From assembly GCA_964612855.1 (NCBI GenBank), contig CAZTDR010000015.1, positions 1 to 42,683 on the forward strand: a stretch of DNA of 42,683 nt, given 5' to 3'. Shown piece by piece: positions 23,270 to 30,862 of this stretch (positions are counted from its first letter, which is position 1; every line of letters starts with the position of its first letter). Origin of the DNA: DATIJJ01 sp964612855 (GTDB taxonomy: Bacteria > Pseudomonadota > Gammaproteobacteria > DSM-16500). A model generated the notes under the pieces. That model saw only the letters and a list, made by a program, of their open reading frames with translations. It did no database searches and was not told the origin of the DNA. A program made the position numbers and the translations under genes.

Positions 23270-25288
23270 TTAGGGTTTGGGTTTAATGAGTAGCATATGC
23301 TGTGTACGGGGTTGAAAGGATTTGTTCAACCGTACGGTAACTTCTTTAATATCATACGCTGCGGGCGGCATTGTAAATAATAGTTGTGGAGTGAGAGCGA
23401 TGGCGGTGGGTTTATGCTTAAATAACCAATTGTATGTGCGTGGTGTGACTTCGACACTGCCTACCCATAATGAATTTGTACTGTTGGTGAACGTGATACG
23501 GGAATCCCAGAGGCGTAGTACGATTAGCTTCTTATTGCCTTTCATTTGTTTGATAAGCGTCAGTACGGGATTTTTGTCCAGGTAAAGGGGTTCAACTAAG
23601 GGCAAATGTTCAGCACTATTCACATCGCTTAATCGATGCAAGACGTTGATCCAATTATTTTGGGGTGGAATGGCCCAACCATTTTGTAATAAATTTTTTT
23701 GAATATCAAAAAGATTGCCTACCCATTGTAAATTTAATACTTGGCTGGACAAACCAAACCGATTGATTCGATAAAAAGGCAAATTTTTTCCCTGTTGAAA
23801 CCACCAAGCTTCTAACGTGAGGGCATGGGTTGGCCATTCGATAACAGCATAATTTTGTTTTAAGCGATCGAAATGACGATAAGCATAGAAAGAATAGGTC
23901 ATGCTTAAAGCGAGCAAACCGACCAACAAAGCGCGCCCGGGATTAAAATATTCTTTAGGATTGCGGTTGTAAGAAATAGTCACTAACACGCAAACGATGG
24001 CGCCAAGTAACCAGCCACCTAAAATATCGGTAAACCAATGAACGCCCAAATACAGGCGCGTCAAACTGATAATCACGATTAAGCCAGCAACCGGGTAATA
24101 GATAAAACGACGGTATTTTATGTGTGTTGGCTGCAGCAATAAGAACGCCAAACCAAAAAAATACACAACAGCCAACGTAGCATGACCACTAGGAAAGGAA
24201 TAATCCGCAGGACTTTGAGCTAACCCCCATGGCCGTGGTGAATGGGCGATGAGTTTTGTTATTTCTATACTGCCTGCGGCAAGGATACCTAAAGCGAGTA
24301 CATGCCAGGCTGTGTACCAGCGTTTGGTGTAAGCCAGCCAGCCAAATAATAAGGCAATCGCAGGTAATATCACGGTTTTTTCGCCCAAAAAAGTAATGGC
24401 GAGCATAACACTATCCCGTGAAGGAGTGCGAAAACTGCGAAATAAATGAAATACAATTTGATTAATAGTGATATCGAGAGGGCCTTGCACGAAAATATAA
24501 AGCATTAAAAGAATTAAAACTGAGCAAAGTGCCAATAAATAAAAAGTTAATACTAATTGTCCATGCGTTTTGACGGGGTCACGGTGTTTTAATAAACGAG
24601 GAATCAAATGAAAATACGAAGAATGTGCAAGACGATTCCAAATTCCCGTCAAGAATTGATCTACTTGCCGACTGATTAACGTGAGTAAGCGTTGAATTAA
24701 CCAAATACTAAACATAATAAACAATAGGGTCATCAGCAAGGCGAAGATAACGTGCATCGCAACTTCAGGGGGTAGTTCAAGTGAGGCGGCGCCTAATAAA
24801 ATACCGGGTAACATGTAGATGGGTGCCCAACCGATAGCCGATAAAATATTTGCAATATAAAACCGTACAGGCTTCATGCCCAGCATGCCAGCGACGAGCG
24901 GAACTAAAGCGCGAACTGGGCCGACAAATCGTCCGATAAGAACGCTCATCGAGCCGTATTTATGAAAAAAATTTTCGCCATTTTGTAGGAGGTTAGGGTA
25001 TTTGCGAAAAGGCCAGATGAAAGGCAGGCGTTCATTGAAATGCCGCCCCAGCCAATAACTGATCCCATCGCCAACGATCGCGCCGAGGATCGCCCAAATA
25101 AGAGTAGGCCAGAGAGGAATAACGCCAGCCCCGGCAAGCGTACCAATGGCTGTCATCATGACAGTGCCAGGGATGATCGTACCAATAATGGCAACGGATT
25201 CTGCTGTTGAAATTCCGAAGGTAATAAGCCCTGCCAATTCGGGGTGGGTATTGATCCATTGTAGTATTGGGCTTAATACATCTGACAT
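23270..25288 (-). CDS. DedA / PAP2 phosphatase / LssY-like fusion membrane protein
   Basis: 672 residues in three parts. DedA domain (about 1-205): FGISTAESVAIIGTIIPGT, GDGISYWLGRHF and GRFVGPVRALVPLVAGM. PAP2 phosphatase domain (about 245-440): motif 1 KLIAHSPRP (345-353), motif 2 PSGH (366-369), motif 3 R411, H417 and D421 within TRLYLGVHWFTD, with several membrane helices. C-terminal soluble domain (about 450-672) of the LssY type. PAP2 enzymes dephosphorylate lipid phosphates such as undecaprenyl pyrophosphate or phosphatidic acid; DedA proteins are lipid flippases or membrane-homeostasis factors. A fused protein may couple lipid carrier recycling with flipping. No clear ribosome binding site; the start is the first ATG. 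Confidence 0.88.
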   Translation of the reverse strand: MSDVLSPILQWINTHPELAGLITFGISTAESVAIIGTIIPGTVMMTAIGTLAGAGVIPLWPTLIWAILGAIVGDGISYWLGRHFNERLPFIWPFRKYPNLLQNGENFFHKYGSMSVLIGRFVGPVRALVPLVAGMLGMKPVRFYIANILSAIGWAPIYMLPGILLGAASLELPPEVAMHVIFALLMTLLFIMFSIWLIQRLLTLISRQVDQFLTGIWNRLAHSSYFHLIPRLLKHRDPVKTHGQLVLTFYLLALCSVLILLMLYIFVQGPLDITINQIVFHLFRSFRTPSRDSVMLAITFLGEKTVILPAIALLFGWLAYTKRWYTAWHVLALGILAAGSIEITKLIAHSPRPWGLAQSPADYSFPSGHATLAVVYFFGLAFLLLQPTHIKYRRFIYYPVAGLIVIISLTRLYLGVHWFTDILGGWLLGAIVCVLVTISYNRNPKEYFNPGRALLVGLLALSMTYSFYAYRHFDRLKQNYAVIEWPTHALTLEAWWFQQGKNLPFYRINRFGLSSQVLNLQWVGNLFDIQKNLLQNGWAIPPQNNWINVLHRLSDVNSAEHLPLVEPLYLDKNPVLTLIKQMKGNKKLIVLRLWDSRITFTNSTNSLWVGSVEVTPRTYNWLFKHKPTAIALTPQLLFTMPPAAYDIKEVTVRLNKSFQPRTQHMLLIKPKP

Positions 25289-25349
25289 AAGTGTTTAAAA
25301 TTCTCCACTCTCATCTTCACCAACGCTTTTATTGGGTATGATGGTTTTT

Positions 25350-25381
25350 GTAGAGTGGGCAAAAGTGCCGCGTGCCCACCC
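25350..25381. repeat. Class B palindrome
   Basis: GTAGAGTGGGCA ... CGTGCCCACCC: arms GTGGGCA and TGCCCAC. It lies between the lipA stop and the downstream DedA-PAP2 gene. Relatives are at 28668 and 38600. Confidence 0.7.
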
Positions 25382-25386
25382 GATAA

Positions 25387-26349
25387 TTAAGAAACAACCT
25401 CTCCTGCCGCCTGTTTATCCGCATGATAAGAGGAGCGCACTAGCGGCCCACTCGCTACATTTTTAAAACCAATGGCTTCAGCAAATTCAGCTAATTCTTT
25501 AAATTGCTGCGGTGTCACATAATGGGTCACCGGAATATGAAATTTACTCGGTTGTAAATATTGTCCGAGTGTTAACATATCGACATCATGTTCTCGCAAA
25601 TCCATTAATGTTTGTTTAATTTCTGCATCGGTCTCACCTAATCCGAGCATTAAGCCGGACTTAGTTGGAACTTGCGGGAAACGTTCCTTAAATTGCTGTA
25701 GCAAATGCAATGAGTGCACATAATCCGAACCCGGGCGCGCTTGTTTATAGAGGCGAGGAACGGTTTCAATATTATGGTTGAAGACATCTGGTAATGCATG
25801 GGCTGTTTCATCTAACGCAATGACCATTCTACCGCGATAATCCGGCACTAATGTTTCAATGGTGATGTGGGGATTCTCAGCGCGTATGGCTTTTAAACAA
25901 GCTGTAAAATGACTCGCACCGCCATCCCGTAAATCATCTCGATCTACTGAGGTAATAACGACATAACGCAAGCCCATTTGTGCGATTGTTTTTGCTAGAT
26001 TGATCGGCTCATTAGGATCGAGCGGATCAGGGCGGCCGTGTGCGACATCGCAAAAACTGCAGCGGCGTGTGCATTTGTCACCCATAATCATGAAAGTAGC
26101 CGTGCCGTGACTGAAACATTCAGAAAGATTGGGGCAGGAAGCTTCTTCACACACGGTTACCAATTTATTGTCACGCAAGATTTTTTTTAAGTCAGCGACC
26201 GCTGGTGTGGTTGGAATGCGGATGCGGATCCAGTCCGGTTTACGCAAAGGTTCTAGGGTCGGTTCAATTTTAATGGGGATACGTGCTAATTTTTCAGCGC
26301 CGCGCTGCTTGGGGCTGGAGGAAGAAAGAGTGGGTGCGTCATCTTGCAT
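25387..26349 (-). CDS. lipA: Lipoyl synthase LipA
   Basis: A radical-SAM enzyme that inserts two sulfur atoms into the protein-bound octanoyl chain to make lipoyl groups for pyruvate and 2-oxoglutarate dehydrogenases and the glycine cleavage system. 320 residues, normal length. The auxiliary-cluster motif CEEASCPNLSEC (C67, C72, C78) and the radical-SAM CxxxCxxC (C93, C97, C100) are intact, and the SSYHADKQ tail holds the family Ser. It lies 4 bases after lipB and 3 genes after dacA, the E. coli order dacA-ybeD-lipB-lipA without ybeF. Confidence 0.97.
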   Translation of the reverse strand: MQDDAPTLSSSSPKQRGAEKLARIPIKIEPTLEPLRKPDWIRIRIPTTPAVADLKKILRDNKLVTVCEEASCPNLSECFSHGTATFMIMGDKCTRRCSFCDVAHGRPDPLDPNEPINLAKTIAQMGLRYVVITSVDRDDLRDGGASHFTACLKAIRAENPHITIETLVPDYRGRMVIALDETAHALPDVFNHNIETVPRLYKQARPGSDYVHSLHLLQQFKERFPQVPTKSGLMLGLGETDAEIKQTLMDLREHDVDMLTLGQYLQPSKFHIPVTHYVTPQQFKELAEFAEAIGFKNVASGPLVRSSYHADKQAAGEVVS

Positions 26350-26353
26350 AGTA

Positions 26354-26998
26354 TTACATTCCCGTTTTAATCAGCGAATGAGTATAACCCAAATTCTTAA
26401 TTAAATAATCCATTAGCTGAGTTGTAATAGAGTTTAAATCAACAGAGGGTTCAAAATCGGCAATTTGGGTCATGGCTAATTGCTTGAAACCACAGGGGTT
26501 TATGCGTAAAAACGGTTCTAAGGCCATATTTACGTTAAGGGCTAATCCATGATAAGAGCAACCTTTACGAATGCGCAAACCGACGGAGCATATTTTTTTA
26601 TCTTGAGTATAAACACCGGGTGCTTCGCACTTAGCTTGTGCGGCAATAGCATAATCCGCTAATACTTGGATAACGGATTTTTCCAGGACTGTGACAATTT
26701 CTCGTACATTCAGTTTTTTTCGTTTTAAATCCACCAGCACATAAGCCACTAACTGCCCAGGTCCATGATAGGTTACTTGGCCGCCGCGATCTGTTTGTAT
26801 AATAGGAATGTTACCTGCATTTAAGATGTGCTCGGCTTTTCCATTTTGACCTTGGGTGAAAACCGGATCATGTTCCAATAACCAAATTTCATCACAGGTT
26901 TGTTCATCGCGTTGCTGGGTAAATTGCTGCATCGCGCGCCAGGATAATTCATAATTCTGTCGACCGAGTAAGCGTACAATCACCTGTGTTGCCGTCAT
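26354..26998 (-). CDS. lipB: Octanoyl-[ACP]:protein octanoyltransferase LipB
   Basis: Moves octanoate from acyl carrier protein to the lipoyl domains of target enzymes, the step before LipA. 214 residues. Key motifs: LEHDPVFTQGQ (41-51), RGGQVTYHGPGQ (71-82), the active-site Lys in TQDKKICSVGLR (K135) and the catalytic Cys169 in INPCGF. The ATG overlaps the ybeD stop by one base (TAATG), so translation is coupled. Cytoplasmic. Confidence 0.96.
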   Translation of the reverse strand: MTATQVIVRLLGRQNYELSWRAMQQFTQQRDEQTCDEIWLLEHDPVFTQGQNGKAEHILNAGNIPIIQTDRGGQVTYHGPGQLVAYVLVDLKRKKLNVREIVTVLEKSVIQVLADYAIAAQAKCEAPGVYTQDKKICSVGLRIRKGCSYHGLALNVNMALEPFLRINPCGFKQLAMTQIADFEPSVDLNSITTQLMDYLIKNLGYTHSLIKTGM

Positions 26999-27267
26999 TA
27001 TAATGCCATTAAAACATGTGGGTTTGCGCTTAAGTCACGATAGATGTCATCGAGCTGCGCTTTGCTTTCGGCCGTTATTGTGATGGTGATCGCGAGGTAT
27101 TTTCCATCTTTGCTGGGTCGGCAAACCAGGGCATTTTCTCGTAACTCGGGAATATGTTTACGAATAATCGTCAAGACTTCCAATTCAAATTGATCGGATG
27201 CTTGGCCAAATACTTTAATCAGAAATTCACAAGGAAATTGAAAAGGGGAATCGTGAGTGTCGGTCAT
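26998..27267 (-). CDS. ybeD: YbeD family protein (DUF493)
   Basis: 89 residues from the ATG at 27265-27267; the frame is open 26 more codons but those run through a repeat. It matches the ACT-like fold of E. coli YbeD (87 residues): FPCEFLIKVFGQA (about 10-22), ELRENALVCRPSKDGKYLAIT (45-65) and the DDIYRDLSANPHVLMAL end. Thought to regulate lipoate metabolism because of its constant linkage with lipB. The stop overlaps the lipB start by one base. Confidence 0.92.
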   Translation of the reverse strand: MTDTHDSPFQFPCEFLIKVFGQASDQFELEVLTIIRKHIPELRENALVCRPSKDGKYLAITITITAESKAQLDDIYRDLSANPHVLMAL

Positions 27268-27297
27268 TATGTTCTCATTCTTTTTTGGTATTTGGCG

Positions 27298-27347
27298 CTT
27301 TGTAGGGGATACACGGTACGGGTTTTTGCGCCGTATCCCCCACAAAG
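27298..27347. repeat. Palindrome upstream of ybeD
   Basis: CTTTGTAGGGGATACACGGTA ... CCGTATCCCCCACAAAG: 17-base arms with small mismatches. It is related to class C by its TTTGTAGGGG end. It lies between the dacA stop and the ybeD start within the same-strand gene run. Confidence 0.8.
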
Positions 27348-27361
27348 CTACTTATTCAGCA

Positions 27362-28570
27362 TTACCCATTATTGGCCTGTTGATGAGAGTGTGAAAACAA
27401 ACGGTTAAAACTAAAATGCAGCGAGTCTGTCATACTGCGCCATAAACCGCCTTTTTTATTGTCGGCTAATGCGACTAAAGGTTCGGTTGCTAAGACTTGC
27501 CCATTGAGTGTCACTTTGACTATCCCATAAGACTGGCCTTTTAAAACCGGCGCTTTAATCGGTTCATTCAATTGTAAAGTGGCTTGAATATTTTTATATT
27601 GCCCTGCTGGAATCGTGACATAGAAATCCTTGGCAACACCTAAGTCGACTTGTTTCTCTTTGCCTTTCCACACACGTGCTTTTGTCAGGACGATATCGCG
27701 ATTATAAAGTTTATGTGTTTCATAGAAACGGAATCCATAGGTCAATAAACGCATGGAATCTTCTGTGCGGACAGAATCGCTCGGGGTTCCCATTACCACA
27801 CTAATAAGACGCGTGCCATCTTTCATGGCAGAGCCGACTAAGCAATAACCGGCTTCATCGGTATGGCCTGTTTTCAGGCCATCCGCATATTGAAAACGCC
27901 ATAACAATCGGTTGCGGTTGGGTTGACGAATATTATTGTAGGTAAACCATTTTTCGGAATACAGTCGATAGTCTTCTGGAAAGTTTCGAATAATGGCTTG
28001 GGCTAATAAAGCTAAATCCCGTGCGGTAGAATAATGGTTAGCATTGGGCAGACCATTACTATCAACAAAATGGCTGTTTTTCATGCCAATCAATTGGGCT
28101 TGCGTGTTCATCAGGCCGGCAAATGCTTCTTCGGTGCCGCCAATGTATTCAGCCATCGCAACACTGGCATCATTACCTGAAGCAACCACAATCCCTTGCA
28201 ATAAATTGCGAACCGACACTTCATTATTTACTTTAATGAACATGCGAGAACCGCCTGTTCGCCACGCTTTTTCACTCACAGGAACGTTGTCATCAAGATG
28301 AATGCTATTATTTTTTAATGCATTAGAGATGACATACATCGTCATCAATTTGGTTAAGCTCGCAGGTGCCATGCGCACATCTGCATTTTTTTCAGCGATA
28401 ACTTTACCGCTATTGGCATCCATTAAAATATATCCCTTTGCATCAATATTAGGAATGGCAGGGGTTATAGTGGGCTGTTGAGGCTGGGTGGGGACAGGAA
28501 TGACGTCGGCTGCAAAAGCGATAGACATCGAGTTTGCTAATATAAGTGTAAAAATGGCCTTTCTTAGCAT
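27362..28570 (-). CDS. dacA: D-alanyl-D-alanine carboxypeptidase DacA (PBP5)
   Basis: Removes the terminal D-Ala from peptidoglycan pentapeptides in the periplasm. 402 residues from the ATG at 28568-28570, chosen because AGGA lies 10-13 bases upstream and a signal peptide begins there (about 1-20, cleaved after AFA); the longer frame adds 52 unlikely codons. Active-site motifs: SLTK (71-74), SGN (131-133) and KTG (233-235). The C-terminal beta domain (about 280-375) ends in an amphipathic stretch (LWRSMTDSLHFSFNRLF) that should anchor it to the inner membrane, as in PBP5. First gene of the dacA-ybeD-lipB-lipA run. Confidence 0.95.
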   Translation of the reverse strand: MLRKAIFTLILANSMSIAFAADVIPVPTQPQQPTITPAIPNIDAKGYILMDANSGKVIAEKNADVRMAPASLTKLMTMYVISNALKNNSIHLDDNVPVSEKAWRTGGSRMFIKVNNEVSVRNLLQGIVVASGNDASVAMAEYIGGTEEAFAGLMNTQAQLIGMKNSHFVDSNGLPNANHYSTARDLALLAQAIIRNFPEDYRLYSEKWFTYNNIRQPNRNRLLWRFQYADGLKTGHTDEAGYCLVGSAMKDGTRLISVVMGTPSDSVRTEDSMRLLTYGFRFYETHKLYNRDIVLTKARVWKGKEKQVDLGVAKDFYVTIPAGQYKNIQATLQLNEPIKAPVLKGQSYGIVKVTLNGQVLATEPLVALADNKKGGLWRSMTDSLHFSFNRLFSHSHQQANNG

Positions 28571-28667
28571 GGAATCAGATCCTATTAGGATGACAATAAT
28601 GGGATTTGAGTCTAACATAATTTTGTAAAAAGGTAATAAAGAACACTTGTTATCTCTATGGTAAGTC

Positions 28668-28692
28668 CGGTGGGCACGCGGCGCTTTGCCCA
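28668..28692. repeat. Class B palindrome copy
   Basis: CCGGTGGGCACGCGGCGCTT, then TGCCCATC: near-match in inverse orientation to the element at 25350-25381. Confidence 0.6.
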
Positions 28693-28754
28693 TCATGCGA
28701 TGCAGCAAATATTTACTTGACTTCATTCCATTCCAATGCCATAAACTAACTATC

Positions 28755-28779
28755 CTAATTAACGAGTAAAGTTAATTAG
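28755..28779. promoter_or_regulatory. 9-base inverted repeat, possible operator
   Basis: CTAATTAAC (28755-28763) and GTTAATTAG (28771-28779) are perfectly complementary with a 7-base gap. It lies between divergent promoters, 157 bases before the comEA-like start. No regulator can be named. Confidence 0.35.
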
Positions 28780-28935
28780 CGACAACCCCGTTCCTCCTGA
28801 TACTAATTTCCCTTTTCCATCCAAAACTATCCATTTTTTACTATGCCGTTTCTCGGGTAGTTATATTCACGATTAAGGATTCTCCGTACCAGAAGGGACT
28901 TAAACCATTTTTATAATGACTTAAGGAATTACACT

Positions 28936-29283
28936 ATGTCTTTTTATCGTACTTTTATTGCAGCTATCACTGCGATGGGTTTAGCTTCCACTGTATTTGC
29001 TGCAGATGCAAACAAAGAGGCGACTACCCAAAACCAACACCCAGCAGTTGCTGCTGCGCAAGCCGATGCAGCACATGCTGACAAAATAAATATCAACAAA
29101 GCGACAGCCAAAGAATTTGCTGCAGTCAAAGGATTAAGCGTAACAAAAGCAAAAGCCATCGTCTCTTATCGTAAAAAGCACGGCGATTTTAAATCTCTTG
29201 ACGGTTTGAAAGATGTAAAAGGTTTCAAGAGAATGGATGAAAAAACGAGGCAAGATATTGAGGCACAATTAACGATAGGTTAA
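28936..29283 (+). CDS. ComEA-like helix-hairpin-helix protein
   Basis: 115 residues: signal peptide (about 1-22, cleaved after VFA), an Ala/Gln-rich linker (23-48), then a tandem helix-hairpin-helix domain (about 50-113) with KININKATAKEFAAVKGLS and SLDGLKDVKGFKRMDEKT. This is the layout of ComEA, the periplasmic DNA-binding protein that pulls DNA through the outer membrane during natural transformation. Many gammaproteobacteria carry several such short proteins and not all act in competence. A ribosome binding site (TTAAGGAA) precedes the ATG by 7-14 bases. A hairpin follows the stop. Confidence 0.85.
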   Translation: MSFYRTFIAAITAMGLASTVFAADANKEATTQNQHPAVAAAQADAAHADKININKATAKEFAAVKGLSVTKAKAIVSYRKKHGDFKSLDGLKDVKGFKRMDEKTRQDIEAQLTIG

Positions 29284-29302
29284 TCTCGTTAAACCCATAC
29301 AA

Positions 29303-29327
29303 AATAGGGTGCGATCTGCACCCTATT
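29303..29327. terminator. Hairpin between convergent genes
   Basis: AATAGGGTGC (29303-29312) and GCACCCTATT (29318-29327), perfect 10-base arms with a 5-base loop; TTTTG follows on the minus side. A probable bidirectional terminator for the comEA-like and GNAT genes. Confidence 0.65.
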
Positions 29328-29338
29328 ATCATTATACC

Positions 29339-29995
29339 TTAAATATCGTTGATTTTTATTTTTTTAGCCAAGCTCCAAAGATAGGCATCTGCCTTTCCAG
29401 GCAGATTGGCAAATGGTTTTATACCATTAAATATATATTCGTCGTATTTAATCGAGCCTAGTAACATCTTTTCATATTCTAGATATTTAACTAGACCTTT
29501 TGCATTTAAATTATGGGTGAGTTCGCTGAACATAAAAGAAAATTTTTTTTCTGTTGCGAGTTCAATGGCGCCGAAATTGACTAATTTAGACAAACCCTGG
29601 TTCCTATGTTTTTCAGAAACAGCAGTAATAAATAAATGAGCCACATCATGTGCTTTCAATGTCTTTTTTTTAAAAAAATCCTGACTTAAATTTTCTAGTA
29701 AACTAAAGATGGGATCAAATTTAGGGGTAACTGGGAAGTTAATTATCAACGGCGCCGTCATATCTTCAACTAACGTACACGCTATGACTTTTCCATTTTC
29801 AACAGCAACGACACTTAAGCGGTCTTCTATCGCTTTTTTGACGACCGCTTGAGCGAAAGGTGTGAATTCTGGATAAGTCATGCCGACATAACGAGTCATC
29901 GGCTCTGAAAGGCAAAAAGCTTCAGTAAATATATCAATAACCCTGGTTTGATGTTGGGCTTCTAGTAAGACAAGCTTGGCATGAGAGGGCTTCAT
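29339..29995 (-). CDS. GNAT family N-acetyltransferase
   Basis: 218 residues. The central strand and acetyl-CoA-binding loop are visible as AHLFITAVSEKHRNQGLSKLVN (about 118-139), with the RNQGLSK pyrophosphate loop. The N-terminal half carries the GNAT-type LSVVAVENGKVIACTLVED strands (60-78), and TEKKFSFMFSELTHNLNAKG matches the later motif. Cytoplasmic. The acceptor cannot be told. Convergent with the comEA-like gene; probably a single-gene unit. Confidence 0.75.
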   Translation of the reverse strand: MKPSHAKLVLLEAQHQTRVIDIFTEAFCLSEPMTRYVGMTYPEFTPFAQAVVKKAIEDRLSVVAVENGKVIACTLVEDMTAPLIINFPVTPKFDPIFSLLENLSQDFFKKKTLKAHDVAHLFITAVSEKHRNQGLSKLVNFGAIELATEKKFSFMFSELTHNLNAKGLVKYLEYEKMLLGSIKYDEYIFNGIKPFANLPGKADAYLWSLAKKIKINDI

Positions 29996-30049
29996 CTACT
30001 TATTTTATAACTTTATTTAACGCATTAAGTGATCTAACTTATTGATATT

Positions 30050-30070
30050 CTCAAGATGCGAATTTTAGAC
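30050..30070. repeat. Dispersed terminal-repeat copy (inverted)
   Basis: CTCAAGATGCGAATTTTAGAC matches the left/right arms of the 77-bp element at 5841-5917 with one change from the right-arm sequence. Single arm only. Confidence 0.6.
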
Positions 30071-30164
30071 TTTTATCTTGCAGCGAATTTGTCGTGATTT
30101 ACTAGAGCTTGCTGTCACTCTATGTCGTCTTGCGCTTGTCCGATGTTGTTGCGTAAGACTTTTT

Positions 30165-30191
30165 TTGTAGGGGCACGCCATGCCCCGACAA
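30165..30191. repeat. Short class C-like palindrome
   Basis: TTGTAGGGGCACGCCATGCCCCGACAA: arms TTGT-GGGGCA and TGCCCC-ACAA. Preceded 20 bases earlier by GTTGTTGCGTAA (30145-30156), as other elements here are. Confidence 0.65.
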
Positions 30192-30259
30192 GTGCCATTT
30201 TAGTAATGAGTAGAGCGGAGATGAACGCACGTTCTGAATGGGAAATTGTGATAGTTTGA

Positions 30260-30862
30260 TTATTCTTTTTTGCGTGCAGGAATTCCAACATAGGTGCCAG
30301 GTTCAGTGATGTCCTGAATGACAACTGCACCGGCACCAATGATAACATTTGAGCAAATTTTTATTCCATCGATAACCGTTGCACCTGCACCCAGCATGAC
30401 AAAATCACCGATGTCACATTTCCCTGCCACAGTCGCATTCACGGAAATATGACAGTGTTTGCCAATGGTACAATCATGCTCAATCACAGCATGCGTATTA
30501 ATAATGGTATTTGCCCCAATTTGGGCATTAGGACCGATGTGCGCACCATTTGCAACAAACACGCCCGGTTCAATGCGTGCATTTTTTCCGATGTGTGCGC
30601 TTAAAGCGATGAGAGAAGTCACGTTTTTTTGTTGAGCAAAGCGGTCAGCGCGCTGCTGATTATCGCCAAGGGCAATAATGATCGGCGCAGTGATGGAGGG
30701 GAGATTTTTTAAGACATTAAATTCCCAAATTTTTTCTTGCGGGCGCGCATTATCATCGACAAAAATCAATTCTTCTATGCCATTTGCTAGTGCCACATCA
30801 GCCACACTGCGTGCGTGACCACCACAACCTAAAATGATGAGTGCATTTTTAAACATTGACAT
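30260..30862 (-). CDS. NeuD/PglD-like sugar acetyltransferase
   Basis: 200 residues. The N-terminal Rossmann-like domain begins ALIILGCGGHARSVADVAL (about 6-24), as in NeuD, PglD and PerB. The C-terminal left-handed beta helix (about 85-195) is built from hexapeptide repeats (IGKNARIEPGVFVANGAHIG) and closes with IGAGAVV and GIPARK. Such enzymes N- or O-acetylate nucleotide-linked amino sugars using acetyl-CoA; the active-site His is probably in HAVIEHDCTIG. As the last gene of a GDP-perosamine-type operon it may N-acetylate GDP-perosamine, like PerB (inference). It overlaps the upstream glycosyltransferase by 14 bases. Confidence 0.85.
   Translation of the reverse strand: MSMFKNALIILGCGGHARSVADVALANGIEELIFVDDNARPQEKIWEFNVLKNLPSITAPIIIALGDNQQRADRFAQQKNVTSLIALSAHIGKNARIEPGVFVANGAHIGPNAQIGANTIINTHAVIEHDCTIGKHCHISVNATVAGKCDIGDFVMLGAGATVIDGIKICSNVIIGAGAVVIQDITEPGTYVGIPARKKE

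Larger units (their letters stand above)
28571..28935. other. Intergenic region between divergent dacA and the comEA-like gene
   Basis: 365 bases without a gene. It holds a class B palindrome (28668-28692) and a 9-base inverted repeat (28755-28779) and must contain the promoters of both divergent genes; no single promoter match is convincing. Confidence 0.6.

Noticed and set aside
24946..25259. Two overlapping minus-strand ORFs within the DedA region
   Set aside because: Out-of-frame shadows; the DedA frame carries all family motifs.
28571..28726. 52-codon N-terminal extension of dacA
   Set aside because: It would bury the clear signal peptide inside the protein and has no ribosome binding site.
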